Origin: an uncultured Gammaproteobacteria bacterium
Lineage (GTDB): Bacteria; Pseudomonadota; Gammaproteobacteria; Pseudomonadales; UBA5518
Reading direction: 5' to 3'
NCBI GenBank assembly: GCA_903921135.1
Contig: CAIXOY010000564.1
Coordinates: forward strand, 1 to 5,031
Length of the DNA stretch: 5,031 bases
Numbering within the stretch: position 1 is the stretch's first letter; every line of letters starts with the position of its first letter. The notes beneath the pieces are model-generated. The model was not told the origin of the DNA, searched no databases, and worked only from the letters and a program-made list of their open reading frames with translations. Below are positions 1-5,031 of this stretch, piece after piece. Position numbers and translations under genes: made by a program.

Positions 1-561
1 CATGTTCGTGGCCCAGTCGCGCATGGCCTCGTTGATGGCGTCTTTCAGTGTTTGCTGGCCATCCTGCACCGAGACCACCTCGGCGCCGAGGTTCTCCATC
101 CAGAACACGGTTGGGCGCTGGCGCGCGATATCCACTGCCCCCATGTAAATGCGGCAGCGGAAGCCGAATTTGGCCGCCATGGTGGCAGTGGCGAAGCCAT
201 GCTGCCCCGCCCCCGTCTCGGCGATCACACGCGTCTTGCCGAGCCGTTTGGTGAGCAGCCCCTGCCCCATCACGTTGTTCAGCTTGTGCGAGCCCGTGTG
301 GTTCAGGTCTTCGCGCTTCACGTAGATCTGCGCGCCTCCCAGGTCGCGAGAGAGATTCGCGAGGTAGGTGACCGGCGTCGGGCGGCAGGAATACTCGGAC
401 AGCAGTGTGCGGTACTCCTGCCAGAACGCCGGATCCTGCTTGGCGGCGCGGAAGCCGGCCTGCAGTTCCTCGATGGTGCTGTGGAGGATCTCGGGCAGGA
501 AACAGCCACCGTAGTTGCCGTAATAGCCCTCGCGACCGGGCGCGAAGTCGAACAGGTTCAT
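1..561 (-). CDS. trpB: Tryptophan synthase beta chain, N-terminal part (cut by left edge)
   Basis: TrpB is the PLP enzyme that joins indole and serine to make tryptophan, normally in a cytoplasmic complex with TrpA. The visible 187 residues are open from the ATG at 561 to base 1, about the first half of a protein usually near 400 residues. They show the N-terminal signature YYGNYGGCFLPEIL (13-26), KREDLNHTG (82-90), the PLP lysine K93 in SHKLNN, the catalytic glutamate E115 in AETGAGQHG, and LKDAINEAMRDWATN at the end. The start is supported by GAGGAA nine bases upstream, overlapping the stop of the Nudix gene 13 bases away. The gene is last in a leftward three-gene set, and no trpF precedes it. 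Sequence details (SHK for the usual AHK, GFATA for GVATA, a Trp in QRPTVFWM) make it look divergent. Identity is certain at family level; whether it pairs with TrpA is not visible. Confidence 0.96.
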   Translation of the reverse strand, partial: MNLFDFAPGREGYYGNYGGCFLPEILHSTIEELQAGFRAAKQDPAFWQEYRTLLSEYSCRPTPVTYLANLSRDLGGAQIYVKREDLNHTGSHKLNNVMGQGLLTKRLGKTRVIAETGAGQHGFATATMAAKFGFRCRIYMGAVDIARQRPTVFWMENLGAEVVSVQDGQQTLKDAINEAMRDWATNM

Positions 562-574
562 CCTGTGGGGTTCC

Positions 575-1177
575 TCATGGTGGGGGTGCAGGATACGCAT
601 GGCTTTCGGGGGCGGCAAACGCCGGGCCGAAGGCCGCAGAAAACTGGTCTGTCAGCTCGCCCCGATCGTGGCGTGCGAGGTAGAGGCCGTGGGATCCACG
701 ACGGATATCGTCGTAGGCCATCTGGATCGAGTAATTGGCGCTCGGGAAGGCGATCTCGTCCCACGGCAACTCGTTCTCGGCAAAAAAACGCACATCGAGT
801 GCTTCGGACCCCGGTTGGCAGCTGACCTCGCCTACCGAGGCACGGAACGCGATATAGACCTGGTCGATCTGCGTGATCGAGCCCAGGCTGTAGAGCCTGA
901 GCGCCGCAGGATCGAGTGAAAGCCCCGTTTCTTCCCGCAACTCCCGGGCAGCGGCCTCGGCGAGCGTCTCGCCCGTCTCCATATAGCCAGCTGGAATCGC
1001 CCAGAAGCCCGCCTGGGGCGGCTCTGCCCGACGCATCCAGAGCAGTCGCTCCCCCTGGAACACGAAACAGGCCACCAGCACTTTGGGCCCCAGGGAGGCT
1101 GGCTTGCCGCAGGCAGCACAGGTGTCCGTAACACCTGCGGCACCGCACCAGCAGCAGAAACTGCCGGCCGATGTCAC
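575..1177 (-). CDS. Nudix hydrolase with N-terminal zinc ribbon
   Basis: Nudix enzymes cleave nucleoside diphosphates linked to another moiety (for example NAD(H), ADP-ribose or NTPs) using Mg2+. With the GTG start at 1177 the protein has 200 residues. Residues 8-23 hold two Cys pairs (C8-x-x-C11 and C20-x-x-C23), a small zinc ribbon as in NudC-like proteins. A complete Nudix box follows at 64-86: GYMETGE, seven residues, then RELREETGL. The tail is rich in proline and alanine and ends PAPPP. The GTG start is chosen because its GTGA overlaps the stop of the upstream nitroreductase, which suggests translational coupling, and because the ribbon begins just after it. Neither this start nor the alternative TTG at 1225 has a good ribosome binding site. 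Fold and chemistry are sure. The substrate cannot be read from the sequence; calling it NADH pyrophosphatase would go too far, since I did not find the NudC SQPWPFPxS motif. Confidence 0.9.
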   Translation of the reverse strand: MTSAGSFCCWCGAAGVTDTCAACGKPASLGPKVLVACFVFQGERLLWMRRAEPPQAGFWAIPAGYMETGETLAEAAARELREETGLSLDPAALRLYSLGSITQIDQVYIAFRASVGEVSCQPGSEALDVRFFAENELPWDEIAFPSANYSIQMAYDDIRRGSHGLYLARHDRGELTDQFSAAFGPAFAAPESHAYPAPPP

Positions 1178-1599
1178 GCGGACCCGACCGGGCTGAGCAC
1201 CACGAGCGGAATGCGGCGCTGACAACGCTGCTGGTAACCCGCCCAGTGCGGGTTGTAGGCATGCGCCAGGGGAAGGAGACGTTCTGCCTCGGAGCCTTCG
1301 GCCACGTGGGCACGCACACGCACGCGGCGCGCCCCCACTTCCACCTCAGCCTCGGGGCCGGACTGGAGGTTCAGGAACCAGGCGGGAGGCACTTCCTGCC
1401 CACCGTTCGATCCGTACACCACGAACCTTTCGCCATCGGCCATGTAGACCAGCGGACTCGTGCGCGCCACGCCGCTCTTGCGGCCCCGCGTGCTCAGCAG
1501 CAGGATCTTACGGCCAAGACCGACCTCGCCCATGATGCGGCCACCGCTCTTGCGGTAGACCCATGTGTGGAACTTCGCGAAGTACTTCCAGCCAGACAT
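1174..1599 (-). CDS. Deazaflavin (F420)-type nitroreductase, Ddn/DUF385 family
   Basis: This 141-residue protein belongs to the split beta-barrel family of Mycobacterium Ddn, whose studied members use reduced F420 to reduce quinones or nitro compounds. Family hallmarks are in order: LLLSTRGRKSG (33-43, cofactor-phosphate region), the strand pair PLVYMADGERFVVYGSNGG (49-67), PPAWFLNL (71-78), and a C-terminal part with YQQRCQRRIPLVVLSP (122-137), which parallels the Ddn tail. No signal peptide or membrane segment is seen, so it should be cytoplasmic. The ATG at 1599 is preceded by GGAGGAGGG about five bases upstream, a very good ribosome binding site. The frame stays open to 1797 but that extension lacks family features. 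It is the first gene of the leftward set, and its stop overlaps the proposed GTG of the Nudix gene. Family membership is strong; use of F420 itself is inferred from the family. Confidence 0.9.
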   Translation of the reverse strand: MSGWKYFAKFHTWVYRKSGGRIMGEVGLGRKILLLSTRGRKSGVARTSPLVYMADGERFVVYGSNGGQEVPPAWFLNLQSGPEAEVEVGARRVRVRAHVAEGSEAERLLPLAHAYNPHWAGYQQRCQRRIPLVVLSPVGSA

Positions 1600-1732
1600 C
1601 TCGCCCTCCTCCGGATCGCGCACTCTACGCAAGCCCGCCGCGCCGTGAAAGCCTCGCAGGGTGAGGCGCCAGAGCCAGCGGATCGCTGTGCTAGCATGCC
1701 GCGCCAATACTCCGGCAACACGGGAGCAGATC
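1600..1732. promoter_or_regulatory. Divergent intergenic region with candidate promoters
   Basis: This 133-base gap separates two divergent gene sets and should hold both promoters. Leftward, CTTTCA (1651-1646) and TAGAGT (1627-1622) are 18 bases apart, a weak sigma-70 pair that would give a short leader before the nitroreductase. Rightward, TGCTAGCAT (1689-1697) looks like an extended -10 without a clear -35. GCCTC (1651-1655) and GAGGC (1663-1667) form a short inverted repeat between the two and could be an operator or chance. The right end carries GGGAG (1722-1726), the ribosome binding site of the dehydrogenase. The promoter matches are partial and made by eye. Confidence 0.35.
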
Positions 1733-2590
1733 ATGACGGGATCACGGATCGCCCTGGTCACAGGCGCCAGCCGTGGCGCGGGCAAGGGCGTGGCCATCGG
1801 CCTAGGGATGTGCGGCTATACCGTCTACGTGACGGGGCGCTCCGAGCAGGAAGGCGATGCCCCCTTGCCGGGCACCATTCACCAGACCGCGCGCGAGATC
1901 GATGCCGCCGGTGGGCGCGGCATCGCGGTCCACTGCGACCACGCAGACGACGCCCAGGTCGCAGCGGTGTTCGACAGGGTCCGGGAAGAAAGCGGACGCC
2001 TCGACATCCTCTTCAACAACGTAGCCTTCATCCACGACGAACTGGTGCTGCCCGCCGGCTTCTGGGAAAAGAGCCCCGGTATCGCGCGCATCCTCGACGT
2101 GGGCCTGCGTTCGGCCTTCATCGCGAGCTGGCACGCCGCGCATCTCATGGTGCCGGCGCGCAGCGGGCTGATCGCGATGGGATCCTCCTTCGGGGCGGCC
2201 TGCTACATGCACGGGCCGGCCTACGGCGCGCAGAAAGCCGGCCTCGACAAGATGGCCTGGGACATGTCCTTCGATCTCCGCGAGCATGGCGTCGCAGCGG
2301 TGTCGGTGTGGCTGGGGCCGCTGCTCACCGAGCGCACGGAAAAGGTCTTCGCGGAACACGCCGAGCAATATGCAGGCTTCGCGGATCTGGCGGAAAACCC
2401 GCGCTTCACGGGCCTGCTGCTGGATCGCCTGCTGCAGGACCCTGAACTGATGCAGAAGAGCGGCCGTACGCTGATCGGCGCCGAACTCGGCGTGGAGTAC
2501 GGCATCACCGACCTGAACGGCCGGCAGCCGCCCTCCTACCGCGAGAGCCTCGGCTCGCCGCTGCACTTCACAGACGCCATCGTACGTTGA
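1733..2590 (+). CDS. DHRS1-like short-chain dehydrogenase/reductase
   Basis: An NAD(P)-dependent oxidoreductase of the SDR superfamily, 285 residues. The Rossmann dinucleotide motif is TGASRGAGKG (10-19). Arginine R36 after the second strand (VYVTGR) favours NADP(H). The usual NNAG is NNVA (95-98). The catalytic serine lies in MGSSFG (149-154), and Y164 and K168 form the YxxxK pair in YGAQK. The middle section resembles animal DHRS1 as I recall it: a FWE motif (110-112), VGLRS (123-127), HLMVPARSGLI (137-147) and WLGPLLTE (193-200). A C-terminal extension (about 205-285) exceeds the classical 250-residue SDR. The ATG at 1733 has GGGAG seven bases upstream and starts just before the first beta strand; the upstream open frame from 1661 adds nothing conserved. 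It opens the four-gene operon, with 22 bases to yqhA. The substrate is unknown; a carbonyl or steroid-like compound is only a guess from the family. Confidence 0.92.
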   Translation: MTGSRIALVTGASRGAGKGVAIGLGMCGYTVYVTGRSEQEGDAPLPGTIHQTAREIDAAGGRGIAVHCDHADDAQVAAVFDRVREESGRLDILFNNVAFIHDELVLPAGFWEKSPGIARILDVGLRSAFIASWHAAHLMVPARSGLIAMGSSFGAACYMHGPAYGAQKAGLDKMAWDMSFDLREHGVAAVSVWLGPLLTERTEKVFAEHAEQYAGFADLAENPRFTGLLLDRLLQDPELMQKSGRTLIGAELGVEYGITDLNGRQPPSYRESLGSPLHFTDAIVR

Positions 2591-2612
2591 CACGCAACGC
2601 GAGGAAGCCGCC

Positions 2613-3107
2613 ATGGAAAGACTGATCGAAACACTGATGTACCGCTCGCGCTGGATGCTGGCGCCCATCTACCTGGGGCTGAGCCTCGCCCTGCTGGGGC
2701 TCGGCGTGAAATTCTTCCAGGAGGTCTGGCACCTCCTCAGCCATGTCATCGAGATGAAGGAAGCCGACCTGGTACTCGTCATCCTCGCGCTGATCGACAT
2801 GGCCATGGTGGGAGGCCTGATCGTGATGGTGATGATGAGCGGCTACGAGAATTTCGTCTCGACCCTGCAAGTGAGCGAGGGAGAAGAAAAGCTCTCTTGG
2901 CTCGGCACGATGGATGCGTCCTCGCTCAAGATGAAGATCGCGGCCAGCATCGTGGCCATTTCCTCGATCCATCTCCTGCGCATCTTCATGAACGCAGAGA
3001 AGACCGACAACGACAAGCTCATGTGGTACACGATCATCCACATGACCTTCGTCGTGTCGGCGTTCGCCATGGGCTATCTGGACAAGATCCAGAAACATCA
3101 GAAATGA
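2613..3107 (+). CDS. yqhA: YqhA family (UPF0114) inner-membrane protein
   Basis: A 164-residue membrane protein of the same length class as E. coli YqhA and very similar to it along the whole chain as I recall it. Matching blocks include SRWMLAPIYLGLSLAL (12-27), KFFQEVWH (33-40), MSGYENFVS (75-83), KLSWLGTMDASSLK (93-106), AASIVAISSIHLLRIFM (110-126) and MWYTIIHMTFVVSAFAMGYLD (137-157). Four hydrophobic helices are apparent, at about 14-34, 52-74, 107-127 and 137-155, with a charged loop in the middle; there is no cleaved signal peptide. The family's function is not established to my knowledge. GAGGAAG (2601-2607) sits before the ATG at 2613. Its stop overlaps the thioesterase start as ATGA, so it is probably cotranscribed and coupled with lipid-related enzymes, an unusual partner set for this family. 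Identity is very sure, role unknown. Confidence 0.96.
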   Translation: MERLIETLMYRSRWMLAPIYLGLSLALLGLGVKFFQEVWHLLSHVIEMKEADLVLVILALIDMAMVGGLIVMVMMSGYENFVSTLQVSEGEEKLSWLGTMDASSLKMKIAASIVAISSIHLLRIFMNAEKTDNDKLMWYTIIHMTFVVSAFAMGYLDKIQKHQK

Positions 3108-3559
3108 GCGGCTGGGATCACCCCGATCCCTTCGTGCTCCGACTGCAGGTGTTGCCGGAGCACATCGATGTGCTCGATCACGCCAACAACACCGTGTACC
3201 CGCAGTGGTGCCAGGACGCGGGGTGGGCGCACTCATCCCATCTGGGCATGCCGCCCTCCGCTTATCAGGCACTGGATCGGGCCATGGTGCTGCGCCATGC
3301 GCGCTACGACTACATCCTTCCCGCCCTGCGCGATGACATCATCGACGCAGGCACGTGGCTGGTAGCGAGCGACGGCAAACTGAACATGCGACGCCACTTC
3401 CAGCTGCGGCGCGCGGCTGACGGCGCCACGCTCGCGCGCGGAGACTGGGATCTCGTCTGCATCCGTATCTCCACCGGGCGCGCCACGCGCATGCCACCCG
3501 AATTCCTCGCCTGCTACCAGCCGGCCGTGATCAACCCCGACTCCGGATCCACCGCATGA
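3104..3559 (+). CDS. Hotdog-fold acyl-CoA thioesterase (4HBT/YbgC type)
   Basis: A 151-residue protein of the 4-hydroxybenzoyl-CoA thioesterase type, which hydrolyses acyl-CoA to free acid and CoA in the cytoplasm, usually as a dimer or tetramer. The hallmark is EHIDVLDHANNTVYPQW (19-35), corresponding to D-x-x-x-H-x-N-N-x-x-Y. D22 is the probable catalytic acid, with H26 and N28/N29 nearby. A later block RRHFQLRR (96-103), DGATLARGDWDLVCI (106-120) and TGRATRMPPEF (124-134) follows the family's final strands and its characteristic TGR...P end. The ATG at 3104 lies in ATGA with the yqhA stop and has no strong ribosome binding site, so translation probably depends on yqhA. The stop overlaps the next gene in the same way. 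The acyl chain it prefers cannot be told; YbgC-like and YciA-like roles are alternatives. Confidence 0.9.
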   Translation: MSGWDHPDPFVLRLQVLPEHIDVLDHANNTVYPQWCQDAGWAHSSHLGMPPSAYQALDRAMVLRHARYDYILPALRDDIIDAGTWLVASDGKLNMRRHFQLRRAADGATLARGDWDLVCIRISTGRATRMPPEFLACYQPAVINPDSGSTA

Positions 3560-4323
3560 AAACACCCGCGGAATTGTTCGACCTGCGCGGCAAGCACGCC
3601 CTCGTCACGGGCGGCGGCACCGGCCTCGGCCGGGCTTTCGCGCTGCAACTCGCCTCGTCTGGCGCCAGTGTGACGCTGGCGGGTCGGCGCATGCAGCCGC
3701 TCGAAGAGACGGCCGCTGCCATCCACGCGCTAGGCGGGACAGCGCACCCGGTGCGTCTGGACGTGAGTGATTCCGGGAGCGTCGCCGCCGCGTTCGCTGC
3801 ACTCCCTGCGCCAGCCGACATCCTCGTGAACAACGCCGGTTTCGCCGCGGACGCGATGTTGCTGGATCTGCCGGAGGACGACTGGGACGCTGTCTTCGAC
3901 GCCAACCTGAAAGGTGCCTGGCTGGTGGCACGCGCGGCAGCTCAGGCCATGATCGCGGCGGGCCTGCGCGGCTCGGTCATCAACATCGCGTCCGTGCTGG
4001 GAAGCGCGGTGCAGAAAGGCACTGCGCCCTACGCCGCTGCAAAGGCAGGGCTGATACACCTCACACGGGGCATGGCGCTTGAGTGGGCGCGGCACGGCAT
4101 CCGCGTGAACGCCATCGCGCCGGGCTACTACTACACCGACATGGCCGCAGGTTATCTGGATTCCGACAGCGGGCGCGCCATGGTGAAACGCATCCCGCAA
4201 CGCCGCCTCGGAGATCCCGCAGATCTCGGAGGCGCGCTGCTGCTGCTCGCCTCCGATGCCTCGGCCTACATGACGGGTTCGGTAGTGACAGTGGACGGCG
4301 GGCTCTCGCTCGCCGTGATCTGA
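3556..4323 (+). CDS. Classical short-chain dehydrogenase/reductase (FabG-like)
   Basis: A complete 255-residue classical SDR. TGGGTGLG (18-25) binds the dinucleotide, LAGRR (41-45) carries two arginines after the second strand and so favours NADP(H), DV (69-70) and NNAG (92-95) are intact. The catalytic tetrad is N117, S146, Y159 and K163 (SxxxxxxYxxxK region). VNAIAPGYYYTDM (184-196) and GSVVTVDGG (241-249) are the usual C-terminal blocks. Family members include gluconate 5-dehydrogenase, 3-oxoacyl-ACP reductase and hydroxyacyl-CoA dehydrogenases; the sequence alone does not decide which. The ATG at 3556 overlaps the thioesterase stop (ATGA) and no better start is near. It ends the operon, three bases from a convergent beta-oxidation gene, so a hydroxyacyl or alcohol substrate is a reasonable but unproven guess. 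A long imperfect inverted repeat lies within its 3' part. Confidence 0.94.
   Translation: MKTPAELFDLRGKHALVTGGGTGLGRAFALQLASSGASVTLAGRRMQPLEETAAAIHALGGTAHPVRLDVSDSGSVAAAFAALPAPADILVNNAGFAADAMLLDLPEDDWDAVFDANLKGAWLVARAAAQAMIAAGLRGSVINIASVLGSAVQKGTAPYAAAKAGLIHLTRGMALEWARHGIRVNAIAPGYYYTDMAAGYLDSDSGRAMVKRIPQRRLGDPADLGGALLLLASDASAYMTGSVVTVDGGLSLAVI
4204..4234. repeat. Imperfect inverted repeat inside the SDR gene
   Basis: Two 13-base arms, 4204-4216 and 4222-4234, are reverse complements except for one G-G mismatch (4210/4228), with a 5-base loop CCGCA. Both arms encode part of the LGDPADLGGA stretch and share CTCGGA. There is no T-run after it on either strand, so it is not a standard Rho-independent terminator. 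It lies about 90 bases before the SDR stop and about 95 bases past the stop of the convergent gene, so it could fold in either transcript. Confidence 0.6.
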
Positions 4324-4326
4324 GGC

Positions 4327-5031
4327 TCAGGGCAGAGGCTCGCCGCTCTTCGCGCAGCGTGCGAGCAGCGCCGAGGGCTCCCAGTAAAGAGGGCCACATT
4401 CCGCACGGAAATCGAGCACACGCTCATACACCGTGGCAAGGCCCACCGTCTGCGCGTACATCATCGGACCGCCACGCGCCACGGGGAATCCGTATCCGTT
4501 CGCATAGATCAGGTCGATGTCGGAGGCACGTTGCGCGATGCCCTCCTCCAGCGCACGGCAGCCCTCATTGACCATCGCGTAGATCAGGCGTTCCACGATC
4601 AGCGTGTCGCTGATGTCGCGCTGCGTGACGCCGAGCCTTGCCGCCTCTGCGCCGATGAGTTCCTGCACAGCGGGATCGGGTGTCCGCGCACGGGAGCCCG
4701 CCTCGTAGCGGTAGAAACCGGCGCCTGATTTTTGCCCGAGGCGCCCCTGCTCGACCAGCAGATCGCCGATCCGGAACCAGCGCGGATCGTCCGGACGATC
4801 GCTGCGTGCAGCGCGCGCCTTGTAGCCGATGTCGAGGCCCGCAAGATCACCCACCGCGCAGGGCCCCATCGCCATGCCGAAGGCTTCCATGGCCGCGTCG
4901 ATCTGCGCCGGTGTTGCGCCCTCGAGCAGCAGCATCTGTGCCTCGCGCGCGTAAGGTTGCAGCATGCGGTTGCCCACGAAGCCGTAACACACCCCCACCA
5001 GCGCGGGGATCTTGCCGATACGCCGCGCGAG
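4327..5031 (-). CDS. 3-hydroxyacyl-CoA dehydrogenase, C-terminal part of a FadB/FadJ-type multifunctional protein (cut by right edge)
   Basis: The visible 234 residues are the end of a fatty-acid beta-oxidation enzyme that oxidises 3-hydroxyacyl-CoA with NAD+. They begin at the end of the NAD-binding domain (RIGKIPALVGVCYGFVGNRM), with N21 matching the active-site Asn of the family (N208 in human HADH). The first C-terminal dimerisation domain follows (FGMAMGPCAVGDLAGLDIGYKAR, about 41-63; GQKSGAGFYRYE further on). Then comes a second copy of that domain (VNEGCRALEEGIAQRASDID, YGFPVARGGPMMY). Two such domains are typical of multifunctional FadB, FadJ or peroxisomal MFE-1 proteins; single-function enzymes have one. 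The catalytic His-Glu pair and any enoyl-CoA hydratase domain lie beyond the edge, so the fusion is inferred. The stop at 4329-4327 faces the SDR stop across three bases. The frame continues to base 5031 without a start being required. Confidence 0.93.
   Translation of the reverse strand, partial: LARRIGKIPALVGVCYGFVGNRMLQPYAREAQMLLLEGATPAQIDAAMEAFGMAMGPCAVGDLAGLDIGYKARAARSDRPDDPRWFRIGDLLVEQGRLGQKSGAGFYRYEAGSRARTPDPAVQELIGAEAARLGVTQRDISDTLIVERLIYAMVNEGCRALEEGIAQRASDIDLIYANGYGFPVARGGPMMYAQTVGLATVYERVLDFRAECGPLYWEPSALLARCAKSGEPLP

Noticed and set aside
52..825. Plus-strand open frame of 257 residues opposite trpB and the Nudix gene
   Set aside because: The opposite strand encodes well-recognised TrpB and Nudix proteins; this frame has no recognisable domain.
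558..1319. Minus-strand open frame of 253 residues ending at the trpB start
   Set aside because: It overlaps the Nudix gene in another frame and shows no Nudix box or other motif.
1309..1326. Short CACGCA-like tandem run
   Set aside because: It codes for the RVRVRAHV strand of the nitroreductase; alternating Arg/Val codons explain it.
1661..1732. N-terminal extension of the DHRS1-like SDR
   Set aside because: The ATG at 1733 has a good ribosome binding site and begins at the usual SDR N terminus; the extension would cover the candidate promoter.
1171..2445. Long plus-strand open frame of 424 residues
   Set aside because: It spans the antisense of the nitroreductase and an out-of-frame reading of the SDR, is rich in Arg/Pro/Ala, shows no family motif and has no ribosome binding site; it is a product of high GC content.
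1802..2668. Minus-strand open frame of 288 residues opposite the first SDR
   Set aside because: Antisense of an intact SDR with all catalytic motifs; the composition is typical of a GC-rich shadow frame.
2568..3272. Minus-strand open frame of 234 residues, with a His-rich stretch, opposite yqhA
   Set aside because: The His run is the antisense of the ATG/GTG-rich (Met/Val) codons of YqhA; no independent support.
3621..3634. Small inverted repeat CCGGCC-TC-GGCCGG
   Set aside because: It falls in the glycine-rich nucleotide-binding codons of the second SDR; the two-base loop and pure GC make chance and codon use the simple explanation.
4204..4234. Rho-independent terminator
   Set aside because: Good stem, but no T-run follows on either strand and it lies within a coding region.

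Overview
The window is GC-rich (by eye roughly two thirds G+C, not counted) and almost fully coding. It looks like part of the chromosome of a gammaproteobacterium or close relative. The main pointer is a full-length protein that closely resembles E. coli YqhA as I remember it. The rest is lipid and general metabolism of the kind common in environmental, lipid-degrading Proteobacteria. No mobile element, tRNA, rRNA or CRISPR array is visible. The assignment to a group is inference, because no marker gene for taxonomy is present.

Left part, minus strand (1-1599): three genes read leftwards and look like one transcription unit. First comes a deazaflavin (F420)-type nitroreductase of the Ddn/DUF385 family. 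Then a Nudix hydrolase with an N-terminal zinc ribbon overlaps it by 4 bases if the GTG start is right. Last, 13 bases further on, is the 5' part of trpB (tryptophan synthase beta chain), which runs off the left edge. trpF, the usual gene before trpB, is not there.

Middle (1600-1732): a 133-base divergent intergenic region with weak candidate promoters for both directions and a short inverted repeat.

Right part, plus strand (1733-4323): a tight four-gene operon. It holds a DHRS1-like short-chain dehydrogenase, yqhA (four-helix inner-membrane protein), a hotdog-fold acyl-CoA thioesterase and a second, classical short-chain dehydrogenase. The last three are linked by ATGA stop/start overlaps. 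Three bases after the last stop codon lies the stop of a convergent minus-strand gene. That gene is the C-terminal part of a FadB/FadJ-type 3-hydroxyacyl-CoA dehydrogenase, cut by the right edge.

Taken together, the right half suggests acyl-CoA or hydroxy/oxo-lipid metabolism: two NAD(P)-dependent oxidoreductases, a thioesterase and a beta-oxidation dehydrogenase, with YqhA as an unexplained membrane partner. The left half combines tryptophan synthesis with two redox or nucleotide housekeeping enzymes. I see no clearly new biological system. The most notable points are the F420-type enzyme in a probable gammaproteobacterium, YqhA coupled to lipid genes, the trpB context, and a strong imperfect hairpin inside the last plus-strand gene.
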